64,000 bases of DNA from Erythrobacter sp. KY5 (GCF_003264115.1 NZ_CP021912.1:1657001-1721000); one strand, 5' to 3'. Positions 18,691 to 28,025 are shown, numbered from the stretch's first letter. The notes: generated by a model from the sequence alone, not told the origin. Made by a program: numbers and translations.

Positions 18691-19411
18691 CACCAAGGGC
18701 AGCAAAGGCGGCTCGGCGATGAGCGACCTGCTCGTGCGGTTCGTTTCCGCAGTGGCCATGGTGGGCGTTGCCTTCATCGCCCTGTGGCTGGGGGGATGGT
18801 TCTGGGTCGGCTTCATCGTGCTGCTGGCCGGGCTGGTCCTGTGGGAGTGGAACCTGCTCGTCAAGGGCTTCGGCATCTCGCCCGTGGCGGAGGTCGCGTG
18901 GCAGTTCATCGGGGCGCTGTATGTGGGGGCGGCGGCGCTTGCGATGGTGCAGGTTCGGATCAACTACGACATGTGGACGGTGGCGCTCGCTTTCCTCGCG
19001 CCGATCATCGCGGTCGATGTGGGAGCCTATTTCGCGGGCCGACTGATCGGAGGACCAAAGATCGCGCCAAGCATCAGCCCGTCCAAGACATGGGCCGGAC
19101 TGTTTGGCGGAGCGGTCGCGGCGGGCATATTCACGATCGGCATCGAAATGAGCGACGTCGTTGCCACGACGGCACCGGGATATACGCTTGGCGCGATTGG
19201 AATTGCCGCGCTTTCGGCTCTGCTTATCGCGGTGATCGCGCAGGCAGGCGACTTCTTCGAGAGCTGGATGAAACGGCGCGCCGGTGCCAAGGATTCCTCC
19301 AATCTCATTCCGGGCCACGGCGGCATTTTCGACCGGCTCGACGGCTTTATTGCGGTGTACTTCGTCCTCTTCCTGGTCGCCGTCGTACCTTCCTATATCG
19401 GATTGCAGTGA
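18677..19411 (+). CDS. cdsA: phosphatidate cytidylyltransferase
   Basis: Makes CDP-diacylglycerol, the branch point feeding PssA (10504) and PgsA (47462) in this same window. It has 244 residues with multiple membrane segments, SPSKTWAG, and the complete CDP-DAG synthase signature [20 protein letters not shown] followed by IFDRLD. I start at the ATG at 18677, 14 nt inside uppS; an internal ATG at 18719 (MSDLLVRF) is possible. The stop is one base from the dxr start, implying translational coupling. Confidence 0.95.
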   Translation: MADADTKGSKGGSAMSDLLVRFVSAVAMVGVAFIALWLGGWFWVGFIVLLAGLVLWEWNLLVKGFGISPVAEVAWQFIGALYVGAAALAMVQVRINYDMWTVALAFLAPIIAVDVGAYFAGRLIGGPKIAPSISPSKTWAGLFGGAVAAGIFTIGIEMSDVVATTAPGYTLGAIGIAALSALLIAVIAQAGDFFESWMKRRAGAKDSSNLIPGHGGIFDRLDGFIAVYFVLFLVAVVPSYIGLQ

Positions 19412-19412
19412 G

Positions 19413-20576
19413 ATGACCCGCTCGATCACCCTTCTCGGAGCAACCGGCTCCATTGGCGCTTCGACGCTCGACCTCGTGCGGCGCAACCCGGACGATTGGA
19501 ATGTCGAGGCGTTGAGCGCGAATTGCTCGGCGAAGGAGCTAGCGGCGCTCGCACGCGAATTCGGGGCGAAGGTCGCGGTTGTCGGGGATGAAAGCTGCCT
19601 TGATGAGCTCAAGGATGCGCTTGCCGGGTCAGGGATCGAAGCCGCTGGCGGCTCTGAAGCGCTATGCGAGGCGGCAGCGCGTCCCGTGGACATGACGGTT
19701 GCGGCCATCGTCGGCTGCGCGGGACTTGCGCCCACCATGGCAGCGGTCAGGCGCGGCGGGACAGTAGCGCTTGCGAACAAGGAGGCGCTGGTCTCTGCCG
19801 GTGACGTCATGATGTCAGCGGTCGCGCAGAACGGCGCAACGCTGCTCCCGACGGACAGCGAGCATAACGCCATCTTCCAATGCCTCGCGGGTGGCAAGAT
19901 TGAAGACGTTGCCCGCATCACTCTCACAGCCAGCGGCGGCCCATTGCGCACGTGGTCGCGCGAGGCCATCGACGCGGCGACGCCTGAACAGGCGGTAGCG
20001 CATCCCAACTGGTCGATGGGCGCGAAGATAAGCGTCGATTCTGCGACGATGATGAACAAGGGGCTCGAATATATCGAGGCCTTTCACCTGTTCCCCGTCG
20101 GCCTCGATCGCCTGCGCATCGTGGTCCATCCGCAGAGTGTGATCCACTCGATGGTCGAATATCGTGACCGCTCGACGCTCGCGCAGCTTGGCCCATCCGA
20201 CATGCGCGTGCCGATCGCATCGTGTCTCGCCTGGCCTGAGCGGATGGAGACGCCGCTTGAACCTCTTGACCTTTCAAGCATCGGCGAATTGACCTTCCAC
20301 GCGCCGGATGAAGCGCGCTTCCCCGCAACCCGCATAGCGCGCGAGGCTATCGAAGCAGGCGGAGGTGCCCCTGCGGTCCTCAACGCCGCAAACGAGATCG
20401 CGGTGGAAGCGTTCCTTGCCGGTCAGATTGGGTTCAGCCGGATTACGGCAGTGGCAGAAACGACGTTGGCAAGCTATAGCGCTGCCGCGCCGGCCAGCCT
20501 GGAAGACGTGCTGGCACTTGACGCAGAGGCGCGCATCCGCGCCCGCGATGCTCTGGAGAACACCGCACTTGTTTGA
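19413..20576 (+). CDS. dxr: 1-deoxy-D-xylulose-5-phosphate reductoisomerase
   Basis: Second enzyme of the MEP isoprenoid pathway, NADPH- and metal-dependent. It has 387 residues, with the cofactor loop LLGATGSIGAS, the ALANKEALVSAG segment, the acidic metal site in PTDSEHNAIFQCL, and substrate-loop sequences VDSATMMNKGLE and HPQSVIHSMVEY. The start is the ATG at 19413, two bases after the cdsA stop codon begins to clear (TGAgATG). Its 3' end overlaps the TTG start of rseP by 8 nt. It supplies isoprenoid units upstream of UppS, encoded two genes earlier. Confidence 0.97.
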   Translation: MTRSITLLGATGSIGASTLDLVRRNPDDWNVEALSANCSAKELAALAREFGAKVAVVGDESCLDELKDALAGSGIEAAGGSEALCEAAARPVDMTVAAIVGCAGLAPTMAAVRRGGTVALANKEALVSAGDVMMSAVAQNGATLLPTDSEHNAIFQCLAGGKIEDVARITLTASGGPLRTWSREAIDAATPEQAVAHPNWSMGAKISVDSATMMNKGLEYIEAFHLFPVGLDRLRIVVHPQSVIHSMVEYRDRSTLAQLGPSDMRVPIASCLAWPERMETPLEPLDLSSIGELTFHAPDEARFPATRIAREAIEAGGGAPAVLNAANEIAVEAFLAGQIGFSRITAVAETTLASYSAAAPASLEDVLALDAEARIRARDALENTALV

Positions 20577-21690
20577 ACAGCCCCCTTTCTGGATGTACTT
20601 CGTCGGCTTCCTGCTGTTGCTGGGGCCGTTGGTGACGGTTCACGAGCTTGGTCACTATCTGGTCGGGCGCTGGTTCGGGGTTAAGGCAGAGGCGTTCTCG
20701 GTCGGTTTCGGCAAGGAAATCGCAGGGCGCACCGACAAGCACGGCACCCGCTGGAAACTCTCGGCGCTGCCGCTGGGCGGATATGTCCAGTTCAAGGGCG
20801 ACATGAACCCGGCCAGCGTGCCGGACCCGAACGCTCCTGCCGAAGCGGGCAGCTTTCAGAGCGCATCCTTGTGGAAGCGCGCATTGATCGTCGCGGCAGG
20901 CCCGGTCACGAACCTTGTCGTCGCCATCGTGATCCTCGCCGCATTGTTCTCGATTTACGGGCAGCGTGTGGTCGCGAACCCGGAAAGCTCGACCGAGATC
21001 GGCGGCTTCTCCGAAACCTCGGTCGCGCAGGCTTCGGGCATGGAAGTGGGCGACCGGATCACCGCAATCGACGGTCAGAAGGTCGAGACGTTCGACGATA
21101 TCGTTCGCGAGATAGCGCTCTATCCGGGCCGCGAAATGACCATCGTGGCGGAGCGCAGCGGCAATGAGATGGCTTTCGACGTAACCGCTGCACGCGTCAC
21201 CGAAGAGGATGGCTTTGGCAACAGCCACACGGTTGGCCGGATCGGGGTTGCACCGGCAGCGCTCGAATACGATTTCCAGCCTGTCTCCATCCTCAGGGCA
21301 ATCCCGCTTGCCGCATGGCAATGCTGGGACATGACCAAGATGATGGTGACCGGCATCAAGCAGATACTGTTCGGCGACCGCTCGATCAAGGAGCTTGGCG
21401 GACCGATCAAGATTGCCAAGTTCTCCGGCGAACGTCTCAGCCTGGGGCTGACGGAGTTTGTGTTCTTCGCCGCACTCATCTCGCTTAATTTGGCATTCAT
21501 CAACTTCTTGCCAATCCCCGCACTCGATGGCGGGCATCTCGCGTTCTACGCGGCTGAGGCAATCCGGCGCAAACCGGTCGGGCCTCAGGCGACGGAGTGG
21601 GCGTATCGCACCGGCATCGCGATAGTGCTGGCGTTCATGGTGGTGGTTACCGTGAACGACGTGGTCTCGCTGCCGATCTTCGGAAGTTAG
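20569..21690 (+). CDS. rseP: RIP metalloprotease (RseP family)
   Basis: Site-2 intramembrane zinc protease, typically cleaving anti-sigma factors after a first periplasmic cut. It has 373 residues with HELGH in the first membrane segment, one PDZ domain (about 125-205, GGFSETSVAQASGMEVGDRI onward) and the distal NFLPIPALDGGHL motif supplying the third metal ligand. The single PDZ domain matches the shorter alphaproteobacterial form. I choose the TTG at 20569 (Shine-Dalgarno ggaga inside dxr); the ATG at 20593 would remove eight residues. It sits in the envelope operon between dxr and bamA. Confidence 0.93.
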   Translation: MFEQPPFWMYFVGFLLLLGPLVTVHELGHYLVGRWFGVKAEAFSVGFGKEIAGRTDKHGTRWKLSALPLGGYVQFKGDMNPASVPDPNAPAEAGSFQSASLWKRALIVAAGPVTNLVVAIVILAALFSIYGQRVVANPESSTEIGGFSETSVAQASGMEVGDRITAIDGQKVETFDDIVREIALYPGREMTIVAERSGNEMAFDVTAARVTEEDGFGNSHTVGRIGVAPAALEYDFQPVSILRAIPLAAWQCWDMTKMMVTGIKQILFGDRSIKELGGPIKIAKFSGERLSLGLTEFVFFAALISLNLAFINFLPIPALDGGHLAFYAAEAIRRKPVGPQATEWAYRTGIAIVLAFMVVVTVNDVVSLPIFGS

Positions 21691-21741
21691 ACCAGCGCAG
21701 TTAACCGGGCAGTCGCAGTCGCTGGACTGCGGCAGTTTGCC

Positions 21742-21758
21742 GGGGAAAGCGGGCACTC
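21742..21758 (+). repeat. 17-bp sequence shared with 45569-45585
   Basis: The sequence GGGGAAAGCGGGCACTC occurs here, upstream of bamA, and identically at 45569-45585 upstream of a small gene, both on the plus strand, with partly similar 5' flanks (ACTG followed by a G/C-rich hairpin-like stretch). It may be a promoter-associated motif or chance in GC-rich DNA. Confidence 0.4.
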
Positions 21759-21926
21759 CATCCGGCATTGTGCGTATAGCCTGCTTGATTGCAGGTGACG
21801 CATCGGGCACAGGCGGGTGACGTTTTGGGACAGGCAGGGCTGACAGGCCATGCCGCGCGCTTTAAGGGGGCCCTAAAGAGGGCTGGGCGCGTTTACGAAT
21901 ACGGGTTGGACGGGAACATACTTTCC

Positions 21927-24683
21927 ATGAATCGATGCGAGAATGCAGGCGCCCAGTCTGTGAAATCCACTTCTGTTAAAGCCATGAGTGCCACCGGGCG
22001 TTTGGCGATTGCGCTGACCGGCGCAACCATGCTGGCCGGGGTCCCGTACGCCGCGCTCGCGCAGGATGAAGCAGAGGCGCAAGCACAGGCACAAGCCGCT
22101 CCCGAAACCGCTCAGCCTGCGCCGGAGCCGACACCTGCTCCTGCACCCGCGTCGAACACGATCCGCACCATCAGCGTGACCGGTGCCGAGCGTCTCGAGC
22201 CGAGCACGATCCTTTCCTATATCCGCCTTCGCGCGGGCCAGGATTACTCGGCCGCCGCAGCTGACCAGGCCCTGTCCGACCTTTACGCGACCGAACTGTT
22301 CGCGAACGCCTCGATCCGCAATGAGAACGGCAACGTGATCATCACCGTGGTCGAAAACCCGGTGATCAACCGCATCGTTCTCGAAGGCAATGATCGCCTC
22401 GACGCTGAGAAGATCCTGCCCGAAATCAGGCTCGCCCCGCGCCAGATCTTTACCCGTTCCAAAGTCCGCGCCGACGTTGCGCGTATCGTCGAGCTGTACA
22501 AGCGGCAGGGCCGTTTCGCCGCGACGGTCGAGCCGCAGATGGTTCAGCTGCCGCAGAACCGCGTCGACGTCGTCTTCGAGATCACCGAGGGGCCAAAGTC
22601 CAAGGTTCGCCAGATCAACATCATCGGGAACGAACAGTTCTCCGATGGCGAACTGCGCAGCGAGATGGTGACGAAGCAGTCCCGCTTCTTCCGCTTCTTC
22701 AGCTCGAACACGTCCTACGACCCGGACCGTCTTGCCTTTGACCAGCAGAAGCTGCGTCAGTTCTATCTGACCGAAGGCTATGCCGACTTCCGCGTCGTAT
22801 CTGCCGTGGCAGAGCTTACGCCGGATCAGCGCGACTTCATCATCACCTATGTTGTCGAAGAGGGTGAGCGTTACTCCTTCGGCGATGTCGAGGTGGAAAG
22901 CCAGCTGCGCGACTTTGACAGCGACGCCCTCCAGGCCGGCCTCGCCATGAAAACCGGCGACTTCTACAACGCCGCGTCGGTCGAAGACACGGTCGAGCAG
23001 CTGACCGAGCTTGCCGGACGCTTCGGTTACGCATTCGCCGACGTGCAGCCGCGCTTCAATCGCAATCCCGAAGACCTGACGATGGATATCACATTCATCC
23101 TGCGTCAGGCGCCGCGCGTCTATATCGAGCGGGTCGATGTGAACGGCAACACGCTCACACAGGACAAGGTGATTCGCCGCGAATTCCGCCTGTCGGAAGG
23201 CGATGCGTTCAACTCTCTGGGTGTTGCCCGTACGACTGCGCGTATCAACTCGCTTGGCTACTTCCAGGAGAACTTCGAGGTAAACCAGGTCGAAGGCTCC
23301 GCGCCTGACCGCATCGTGCTCGAAGCCAATGTAGAGGAGCAGCCCACGGGCGAGCTTCAGTTCTCTGCCGGCTTCTCCTCGATCGAGCGTTTCATTCTTG
23401 CGGGCAGCATCCGCCAGCGCAACTTCCGCGGGCGCGGTCAGACAATCGGGCTCAGCCTCAACTATTCGCAGTTCTCGCGCTCTGCACAGATCAGCTTTAC
23501 CGAGCCTTATCTGTTCGATCGCAACATCTCTGCTGGCGCTGACATCTATCGCCGCGACTTCAACAGCTTCAACTTCAACCGCAACGACCGTCAGACGACA
23601 TTCGAACAGGCGACCACGGGCGGCTCCGTGCGCGTGGGTGTTCCTCTGACCGAGTTCATGTCGCTGGTCGCCAGCTACACGCTCAACTACGATGAAGTGA
23701 GCCTCGACGAGGACCTGTTCTTCTCCGACATTGACGGCGATGGCGATATCGAATGCGATCCGTTGCGCGCCGGTCGCTTCCTGTGCGATGCGCTGGGCAA
23801 TCGACTGTCGTCCATTGCTGGTCTCAGCCTCCAGTACAACTCGCTGAACTCGCTGCTTCGCCCGACGCGTGGCCGCCGCGTGACGCTCAGCACCGAGTTT
23901 GCCGGGCTGGGCGGCGACGTGCAGTATCTGCGTTTGCGCGGCCGCGGGCAGCAGTTTTGGAACGTCTTCAATTCGGGCTTCATCTTCTCGCTCTCGCTTG
24001 AAGGCGGCACGATTATCCCGCTCGAAGAGCGCGGTGGTGGCGGAGTTGATGACATTCTGCTCACCGACCGTTTCTTCCTGGGTGAGCCGCAGTTCCGCGG
24101 CTTCGACATTCGCGGCGTCGGCCCGCGTATTCTGACGCAGCCCTATGTCCTTGATGCGTTCAACAACAACCAGCTCGACGAGGATGGCAACCCGATCCTC
24201 ATCACCGAGCGTAACCGCATTCGTGACGACTCGCTTGGCGGGCGCAACTACTATCTTGGCCGTGCAGAGCTTGAGATCCCGCTCGGCACCGGCGCGCGCG
24301 AGCTTGGCCTTCGCCCGTCGATCTTCCTCGATGTCGGCGCGCTCTGGGGCGTCGAACAACCGATCCTTCAGGACAATCCGACGGGTCTTCCGCAAACCGA
24401 CACCAATGGAAACCCGCTGTTTATCAGCACGGATACGGGCGAACTTACGACCGATCCGATCGCCAGTGACGGCGTAACCCCCAACACCCGCCTGATCCGC
24501 ACCAACAGTGCGATCCGCGAAGTCTTCCTGGGCGATTCGCCCAGCCCTCGCATCACGGCAGGTATCGGGGTCAACTGGAACTCGCCCTTCGGCCCGTTCC
24601 GCATCGATTTCGCCCAGACGATCCGCAAGGTCGAGGGTGATGACGACAAAACCTTCACGTTCAACGTAGGAACACAATTCTGA
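21927..24683 (+). CDS. bamA: outer membrane protein assembly factor BamA
   Basis: Essential core of the BAM machine that folds and inserts outer-membrane beta-barrels. It has 918 residues: a signal peptide ending near ALAQ (about residue 47), a linker rich in A, Q, P and E, five POTRA repeats (about 75-470; the first begins TIRTISVTGAERLEPSTIL), then a 16-strand barrel (Bac_surface_Ag) ending in phenylalanine (FNVGTQF), the usual BamA-recognition end. The barrel contains a glycine-rich loop GGGG near 708. I start at the ATG at 21927; an ATG at 21984 is also compatible with the signal peptide. The stop overlaps the skp start (TGATG). Confidence 0.96.
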   Translation: MNRCENAGAQSVKSTSVKAMSATGRLAIALTGATMLAGVPYAALAQDEAEAQAQAQAAPETAQPAPEPTPAPAPASNTIRTISVTGAERLEPSTILSYIRLRAGQDYSAAAADQALSDLYATELFANASIRNENGNVIITVVENPVINRIVLEGNDRLDAEKILPEIRLAPRQIFTRSKVRADVARIVELYKRQGRFAATVEPQMVQLPQNRVDVVFEITEGPKSKVRQINIIGNEQFSDGELRSEMVTKQSRFFRFFSSNTSYDPDRLAFDQQKLRQFYLTEGYADFRVVSAVAELTPDQRDFIITYVVEEGERYSFGDVEVESQLRDFDSDALQAGLAMKTGDFYNAASVEDTVEQLTELAGRFGYAFADVQPRFNRNPEDLTMDITFILRQAPRVYIERVDVNGNTLTQDKVIRREFRLSEGDAFNSLGVARTTARINSLGYFQENFEVNQVEGSAPDRIVLEANVEEQPTGELQFSAGFSSIERFILAGSIRQRNFRGRGQTIGLSLNYSQFSRSAQISFTEPYLFDRNISAGADIYRRDFNSFNFNRNDRQTTFEQATTGGSVRVGVPLTEFMSLVASYTLNYDEVSLDEDLFFSDIDGDGDIECDPLRAGRFLCDALGNRLSSIAGLSLQYNSLNSLLRPTRGRRVTLSTEFAGLGGDVQYLRLRGRGQQFWNVFNSGFIFSLSLEGGTIIPLEERGGGGVDDILLTDRFFLGEPQFRGFDIRGVGPRILTQPYVLDAFNNNQLDEDGNPILITERNRIRDDSLGGRNYYLGRAELEIPLGTGARELGLRPSIFLDVGALWGVEQPILQDNPTGLPQTDTNGNPLFISTDTGELTTDPIASDGVTPNTRLIRTNSAIREVFLGDSPSPRITAGIGVNWNSPFGPFRIDFAQTIRKVEGDDDKTFTFNVGTQF

Positions 24684-25369
24684 TGAAGCTTACCACCAAA
24701 CTCCTCGCCACCGGCGCGCTCGCGCTTGGCGCGCTCGCTGTAACTGCTCCGGCACAGGCACAGGTCGATGGCCGCGTCGCCACCGCCGACATCAGCCGCG
24801 CCATCATCGGCACGACGGCGCTCCAGACCGCATACAGCCAGATCGGCACCACCTATCAGGCGCAGATCGAACAGCGCCAGACCAAGCAGCAGGAACTCAC
24901 CACGCTGCTTCAGCCGTTCGACACCAACGGCAACGGCCAGCTCGACGAAGCTGAACTGCCTGCCGTGCAGAGCGCGTCGAACTTCTCTCAGATCCAGACG
25001 CTCGAGCAGGAAGTCGCCTCGCTCACCAGCCAAGTGAACGCCGCCCGCATCTACGCGGTCGAGCAGATCCTCGCTCAGTACCCGGCAGCGCTTACCGAAG
25101 TGACCACGCAGCAGCAGGTCGTCATGGTTCTTCAGCCCGACGTGATCCAGTTCGCTGCACAAGGTGCCGACATCACGCAGCTGATCACCACCTCGCTCAA
25201 CGCCAAGGTGCCTTCGGTCCAGATCGTTCCGCCCGCCGATTGGCGTCCGCAGCGCCAGACCGCGCAGATCTTCCAGGACATTCAGCAGACGCTCCTGACC
25301 GCCCAGATCATCCAGCAGCAGCAACAGCAGCAGGGTCAGCCGCAGCCGCAGACACCTGCGGGCCGTTAA
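24683..25369 (+). CDS. OmpH/Skp-family periplasmic chaperone with embedded EF-hand loop
   Basis: Periplasmic holdase for unfolded outer-membrane proteins, by family and by position directly behind bamA (1-nt overlap). It has 228 residues with a clear signal peptide (cleavage after APAQAQ, about residue 27), a Q-rich helical-hairpin body and a low-complexity C-terminus of mainly glutamine (about 210-222). Within the arm region residues 80-91 read DTNGNGQLDEAE, which satisfies every position of a canonical calcium-binding EF-hand loop (D1, N3, N5, Q7, L8, E12). Classical Skp has no such loop, so calcium may stabilise or gate this version. Confidence 0.85.
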   Translation: MKLTTKLLATGALALGALAVTAPAQAQVDGRVATADISRAIIGTTALQTAYSQIGTTYQAQIEQRQTKQQELTTLLQPFDTNGNGQLDEAELPAVQSASNFSQIQTLEQEVASLTSQVNAARIYAVEQILAQYPAALTEVTTQQQVVMVLQPDVIQFAAQGADITQLITTSLNAKVPSVQIVPPADWRPQRQTAQIFQDIQQTLLTAQIIQQQQQQQGQPQPQTPAGR

Positions 25370-25402
25370 GGCCAGATTGCGCGAAGTTTGAAGGGGCAGG
25401 GC

Positions 25403-25882
25403 ATGAGCGAAGCCAGCAAAGAGTCGCAGCCGATCACCGACTACGACATCCACAAGGTCCTCAAGGCCCTGCCTCATCGCTACCCGCTTCTGCTGGTCGA
25501 CCGGGTGAAGTCGCTCCATCTCAATGAGCGCATTCACGCGGTGAAGGCGGTGACCATGAACGAGGAGTTCTTCCAAGGTCACTTCCCCGGCGCGCCGATC
25601 ATGCCCGGCGTCCTCCAGATCGAGGCGCTGGCGCAGGCCGCGGCGATCCTTGGCATCGAAACGCTTGAGCTCGCCGGGACCGGCAAGCTCGTCATCTTCA
25701 TGGGTATCGAGAGCGCCAAGTTCCGCAAGCCCGTGACGCCCGGCTGCCTGCTCGATCTCGAAGTCGAGTTCCTCCAGCAACGCCGCACGATCTACAAGTT
25801 CAAGGGCCGTGCGAGCGTCGAGGGCAAGGTCACCTGCGAGACCGAGTTTACCGCAATGATTGCGGACCCGCCGGAAGGCTGA
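25403..25882 (+). CDS. fabZ: 3-hydroxyacyl-ACP dehydratase
   Basis: Dehydrates 3-hydroxyacyl-ACP in fatty acid elongation; hot-dog fold dimer. It has 159 residues with the catalytic histidine in [12 protein letters not shown] and the glutamate in QIEALAQAA, plus [12 protein letters not shown] near the start. I use the ATG at 25403 (aggggcagg Shine-Dalgarno); a TTG at 25388 would add five residues. In many Gram-negatives fabZ lies between lpxD and lpxA; neither is present here. Confidence 0.96.
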   Translation: MSEASKESQPITDYDIHKVLKALPHRYPLLLVDRVKSLHLNERIHAVKAVTMNEEFFQGHFPGAPIMPGVLQIEALAQAAAILGIETLELAGTGKLVIFMGIESAKFRKPVTPGCLLDLEVEFLQQRRTIYKFKGRASVEGKVTCETEFTAMIADPPEG

Positions 25883-26333
25883 AGCTTTCCTGTTGGTGGC
25901 ATTGAGCTCGCCCATCCGGGCGAGCATCCTCAGCGCTATTCCCTTCGCTTTACTTCGGGGCACCTGCGGGCGGGCGGTTGCCCTTGTGGCGTCTTCGGCG
26001 CCGATGGGCTCTCTTTCTTGGTGTCTTGTTGGTCTTTTGGACCATGCAAGGGGGTGGTTTCGAAAAACGGTTCCTGCGGGTATGGCTCTGTTATATTGGG
26101 GATTTTCGAGAATTCCGCTGTAGGATGTGTGACTTTCCAAGATCAGGCTCGCTCAAGCGTCTGCGTTTACCGGCAAAAGGCGCGGCGCGAGCAAGGATAG
26201 CTTCCCCATTCCAAGTAGGAAAACGCGGCTTCACAAGGCTTGCTTTCGCAGGCGAACCACATTAAGTGGCGCGCTTTCCCGCAATACAGCTCACCCGGTC
26301 GGTACCGGGCACCCGCTAGCAAGGACAGTTACG
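25883..26333. other. intergenic region between fabZ and rpmE
   Basis: This 451-nt stretch has no convincing gene. A GC-rich hairpin (CTCGCCC-atcc-GGGCGAG, near 25910-25927) lacks a T-run. Copy B of the bipartite element lies at 26041-26144 on the minus strand. The 3' part is presumably the rpmE promoter. A long minus-strand frame across it (24368-26140) is antisense shadow of bamA, skp and fabZ. Confidence 0.6.
26041..26144 (-). repeat. bipartite intergenic element, copy B
   Basis: Read on the minus strand, block 1 (26144 down to 26119) reads GATCTTGGAAAGTCACACAT and on to CCTACA, and differs from copy A at 16473-16497 by one indel. Block 2 (26070 down to 26041) resembles copy A block 2. The blocks are about 50 nt apart in both. 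The two copies point in opposite directions relative to the genes around them, so a shared promoter role for the downstream gene is not obvious. Confidence 0.6.
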
Positions 26334-26558
26334 ATGAAAGCCGAAGGGCATCCCGAATATCACATGATCACGGTCAAGATGACCGATGGCACCGAATTTC
26401 AGACGCGCTCCACTTGGGGCAGCGAAGGCGACACCCTGTCGCTCGACATCGACCCGACCAGCCACCCGGCCTGGACCGGCGGCAAGCAGCAGCTTCAGGA
26501 AGGCGGCCGTGTGGCAGCATTCAACAAGCGCTTTGGCGGGCTCTCCTTGAAGAAGTAA
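26334..26558 (+). CDS. rpmE: 50S ribosomal protein L31
   Basis: Large-subunit protein L31, 74 residues, starting [19 protein letters not shown]. It has no cysteine, so it is the zinc-independent (C-minus) form usual in alphaproteobacteria. The start is the ATG at 26334 with a gcaaggac Shine-Dalgarno. It is monocistronic and ends before a strong terminator. Confidence 0.93.
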   Translation: MKAEGHPEYHMITVKMTDGTEFQTRSTWGSEGDTLSLDIDPTSHPAWTGGKQQLQEGGRVAAFNKRFGGLSLKK

Positions 26559-26617
26559 GCAGCCTCAAGAGGCAAGCAGCTTTAAAAAGCTTCGCGTCCT
26601 TCGGGACGCAGGGGAAG

Positions 26618-26645
26618 GGCGGTCCGACGGGGCCGCCTTTTTCCT
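26618..26645 (+). terminator. intrinsic terminator after rpmE
   Basis: An 8-bp stem GGCGGTCC/GGGCCGCC (one T-G pair) with loop gacg is followed by five T. A further small hairpin (gcgtcc-ttcg-ggacgc, 26594-26609) precedes it. Confidence 0.85.
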
Positions 26646-26679
26646 TTGTCGGCCAACAATACGCTTGTATTCTTGCGCT

Positions 26680-27006
26680 ATGAACGCCTGGATATACCTT
26701 GCCTTCGCCATTGCGCTCGAAATTGCGGGCACATTCCTGCTCAAGCTCTCGAACGGGTTCGAGAAATGGCAATGGGGAGTGCTCTCGATCGCATGCTATT
26801 CCGCCTGCTTCTGGGCACTCGCCCCTGCGATGAAGGTCCTTCCTGTCGGTATTGTCTACGCCATTTGGTCAGGCATCGGGATCGTTGCGGCCAGCCTTAT
26901 CGGCATTTTTGCCTTTGATGAGCGGCTTGGCGCGCTACAATTCTTCTTTATGGCAATGATCCTGATCGGGGCTGTCGGCTTGAACCTGACTGTCACACAC
27001 GGCTGA
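26680..27006 (+). CDS. SMR-family multidrug/guanidinium exporter
   Basis: Small multidrug resistance transporter, 108 residues with four membrane helices. The obligatory membrane-embedded glutamate is present (Glu14 in FAIALEIAGT), as is the second-helix pattern KLSNGF. Members work as antiparallel dimers exchanging protons for cationic drugs or guanidinium; the sequence does not decide between EmrE-type and SugE/Gdx-type. I start at the ATG at 26680 (MNAWIYL). It converges with the dioxygenase gene 9 nt downstream. Confidence 0.88.
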   Translation: MNAWIYLAFAIALEIAGTFLLKLSNGFEKWQWGVLSIACYSACFWALAPAMKVLPVGIVYAIWSGIGIVAASLIGIFAFDERLGALQFFFMAMILIGAVGLNLTVTHG

Positions 27007-27015
27007 TCCCTCGGC

Positions 27016-27651
27016 TCACCAAGGCCATTCCCTCTCGCGATACCACTTCGTAATCACGTATTTGACGCCCTTTCGCACCTTCATCCCGTGGTGGAGCGTG
27101 GCGGGGTTCACGCTGCCATCGGGCCGCGCATTGTTCCAGCACACGAGCTTTCCGGGCTCGGGCTGAAAGGTTTTCTTGATTACCTTGAACCGGGTCGCGC
27201 CGCCTGCTTCTACCGCGTTCAGATAGATCATGAAGGTCCAGGTGCGCTGGCCGCTGTGTGAGCAGAACTTCTCGTAATCCGCCCCGCCGGGTGTGAAGTA
27301 ATCGGTGTGCGCCTTGAATTCCTGCCCCACGTCATAGCGCTGACCCTGAACGGGCTCACCCAGCTTCGGGTCGATGCCGCCAAGCGTCAAAAACCTCGCT
27401 TCCAGCTCTTTGACCGCAGGCTCGCCCGCGTCGAGGTCGCAGGTTTCGCTGGTGCGGAAATAATCGTCGCCATTGGCGTCCGCGATCGTGCTGGGGCGCC
27501 GGTCCTTATCAATCAGGCGCATAAGCTCTGCGCACAGGTCGGGGCCGATGAAGTCTTTCAGCTGAAACTGCTCGATCTTTGGATGCGGAACCCGCTGCAT
27601 CCCGTCGTATCGGGCAAGCCTTGCGGCCACAGAATCGGTCACCGTATCCAT
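27016..27651 (-). CDS. 2-oxoglutarate/Fe(II) oxygenase, prolyl 4-hydroxylase type
   Basis: Double-stranded beta-helix dioxygenase, 211 residues. The iron facial triad is visible as HTDYF (His and Asp) and the distal His in LHHGMKVRKG, with the following lysine (RKGVKYV) in place to bind 2-oxoglutarate. It resembles the catalytic domain of prolyl 4-hydroxylase alpha. The target protein is unknown. The ATG at 27651 is used; the extension to 27807 is basic and not conserved in character. tRNA-His begins downstream on the other strand. Confidence 0.85.
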   Translation of the reverse strand: MDTVTDSVAARLARYDGMQRVPHPKIEQFQLKDFIGPDLCAELMRLIDKDRRPSTIADANGDDYFRTSETCDLDAGEPAVKELEARFLTLGGIDPKLGEPVQGQRYDVGQEFKAHTDYFTPGGADYEKFCSHSGQRTWTFMIYLNAVEAGGATRFKVIKKTFQPEPGKLVCWNNARPDGSVNPATLHHGMKVRKGVKYVITKWYREREWPW

Positions 27652-27887
27652 GGCGTTTGACCTTAAAAGCCGCGCTGCCACTGGCAAGCTTCTAAGCGGG
27701 TGCGAAATAATCTTGCGCACATCGCTTTCAAACACAGTTTTCGCTTCCCTTGGCCGGTGGATTGTGCAACAGGCTCGCGCCCATCCACAGCGGCCTTGAC
27801 GCGCCAAGCGCCGTCATTAAGTGCGGCGCTCTTGCGCAGCACTTGGCAAACGGTCTTGAATTGGATCGACGCTGGGGAAGGGCATGT

Positions 27888-27965
27888 GGCGATCGTAGCT
27901 CAGTTGGTTAGAGCGCCGGTTTGTGGTACCGGAGGTCGGGGGTTCGAGACCCCTCGATCGCCCCA
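27888..27965 (+). tRNA. tRNA-His (GTG)
   Basis: A full cloverleaf with anticodon GTG in the loop tttGTGgta. The 5' end carries the extra G(-1) opposite C73, the identity element of tRNA-His, and CCA is encoded at the 3' end. The D-loop reads AGCTCAGTTGGTTAGAGC and the T-arm GGGGGTTCGAGACCCC. Confidence 0.97.
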
Positions 27966-28025
27966 TTTTCTCCCAGGCTTTCAGGCTATGAGCCTTCCGC
28001 TGCGCCTTTATTGGGGGCTTTGCTC

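Noticed and set aside
21873..24677. A 934-codon minus-strand open frame opposite bamA.
   Set aside because: It mirrors bamA, whose POTRA and barrel features are unmistakable. In GC-rich genomes the antisense of a well-biased gene often stays open; composition is arginine-, alanine- and aspartate-rich without domains.
24368..26140. A 590-codon minus-strand open frame across bamA, skp and fabZ.
   Set aside because: Antisense shadow of three clear genes; its protein has no domain and depends on the codon bias of the plus strand.
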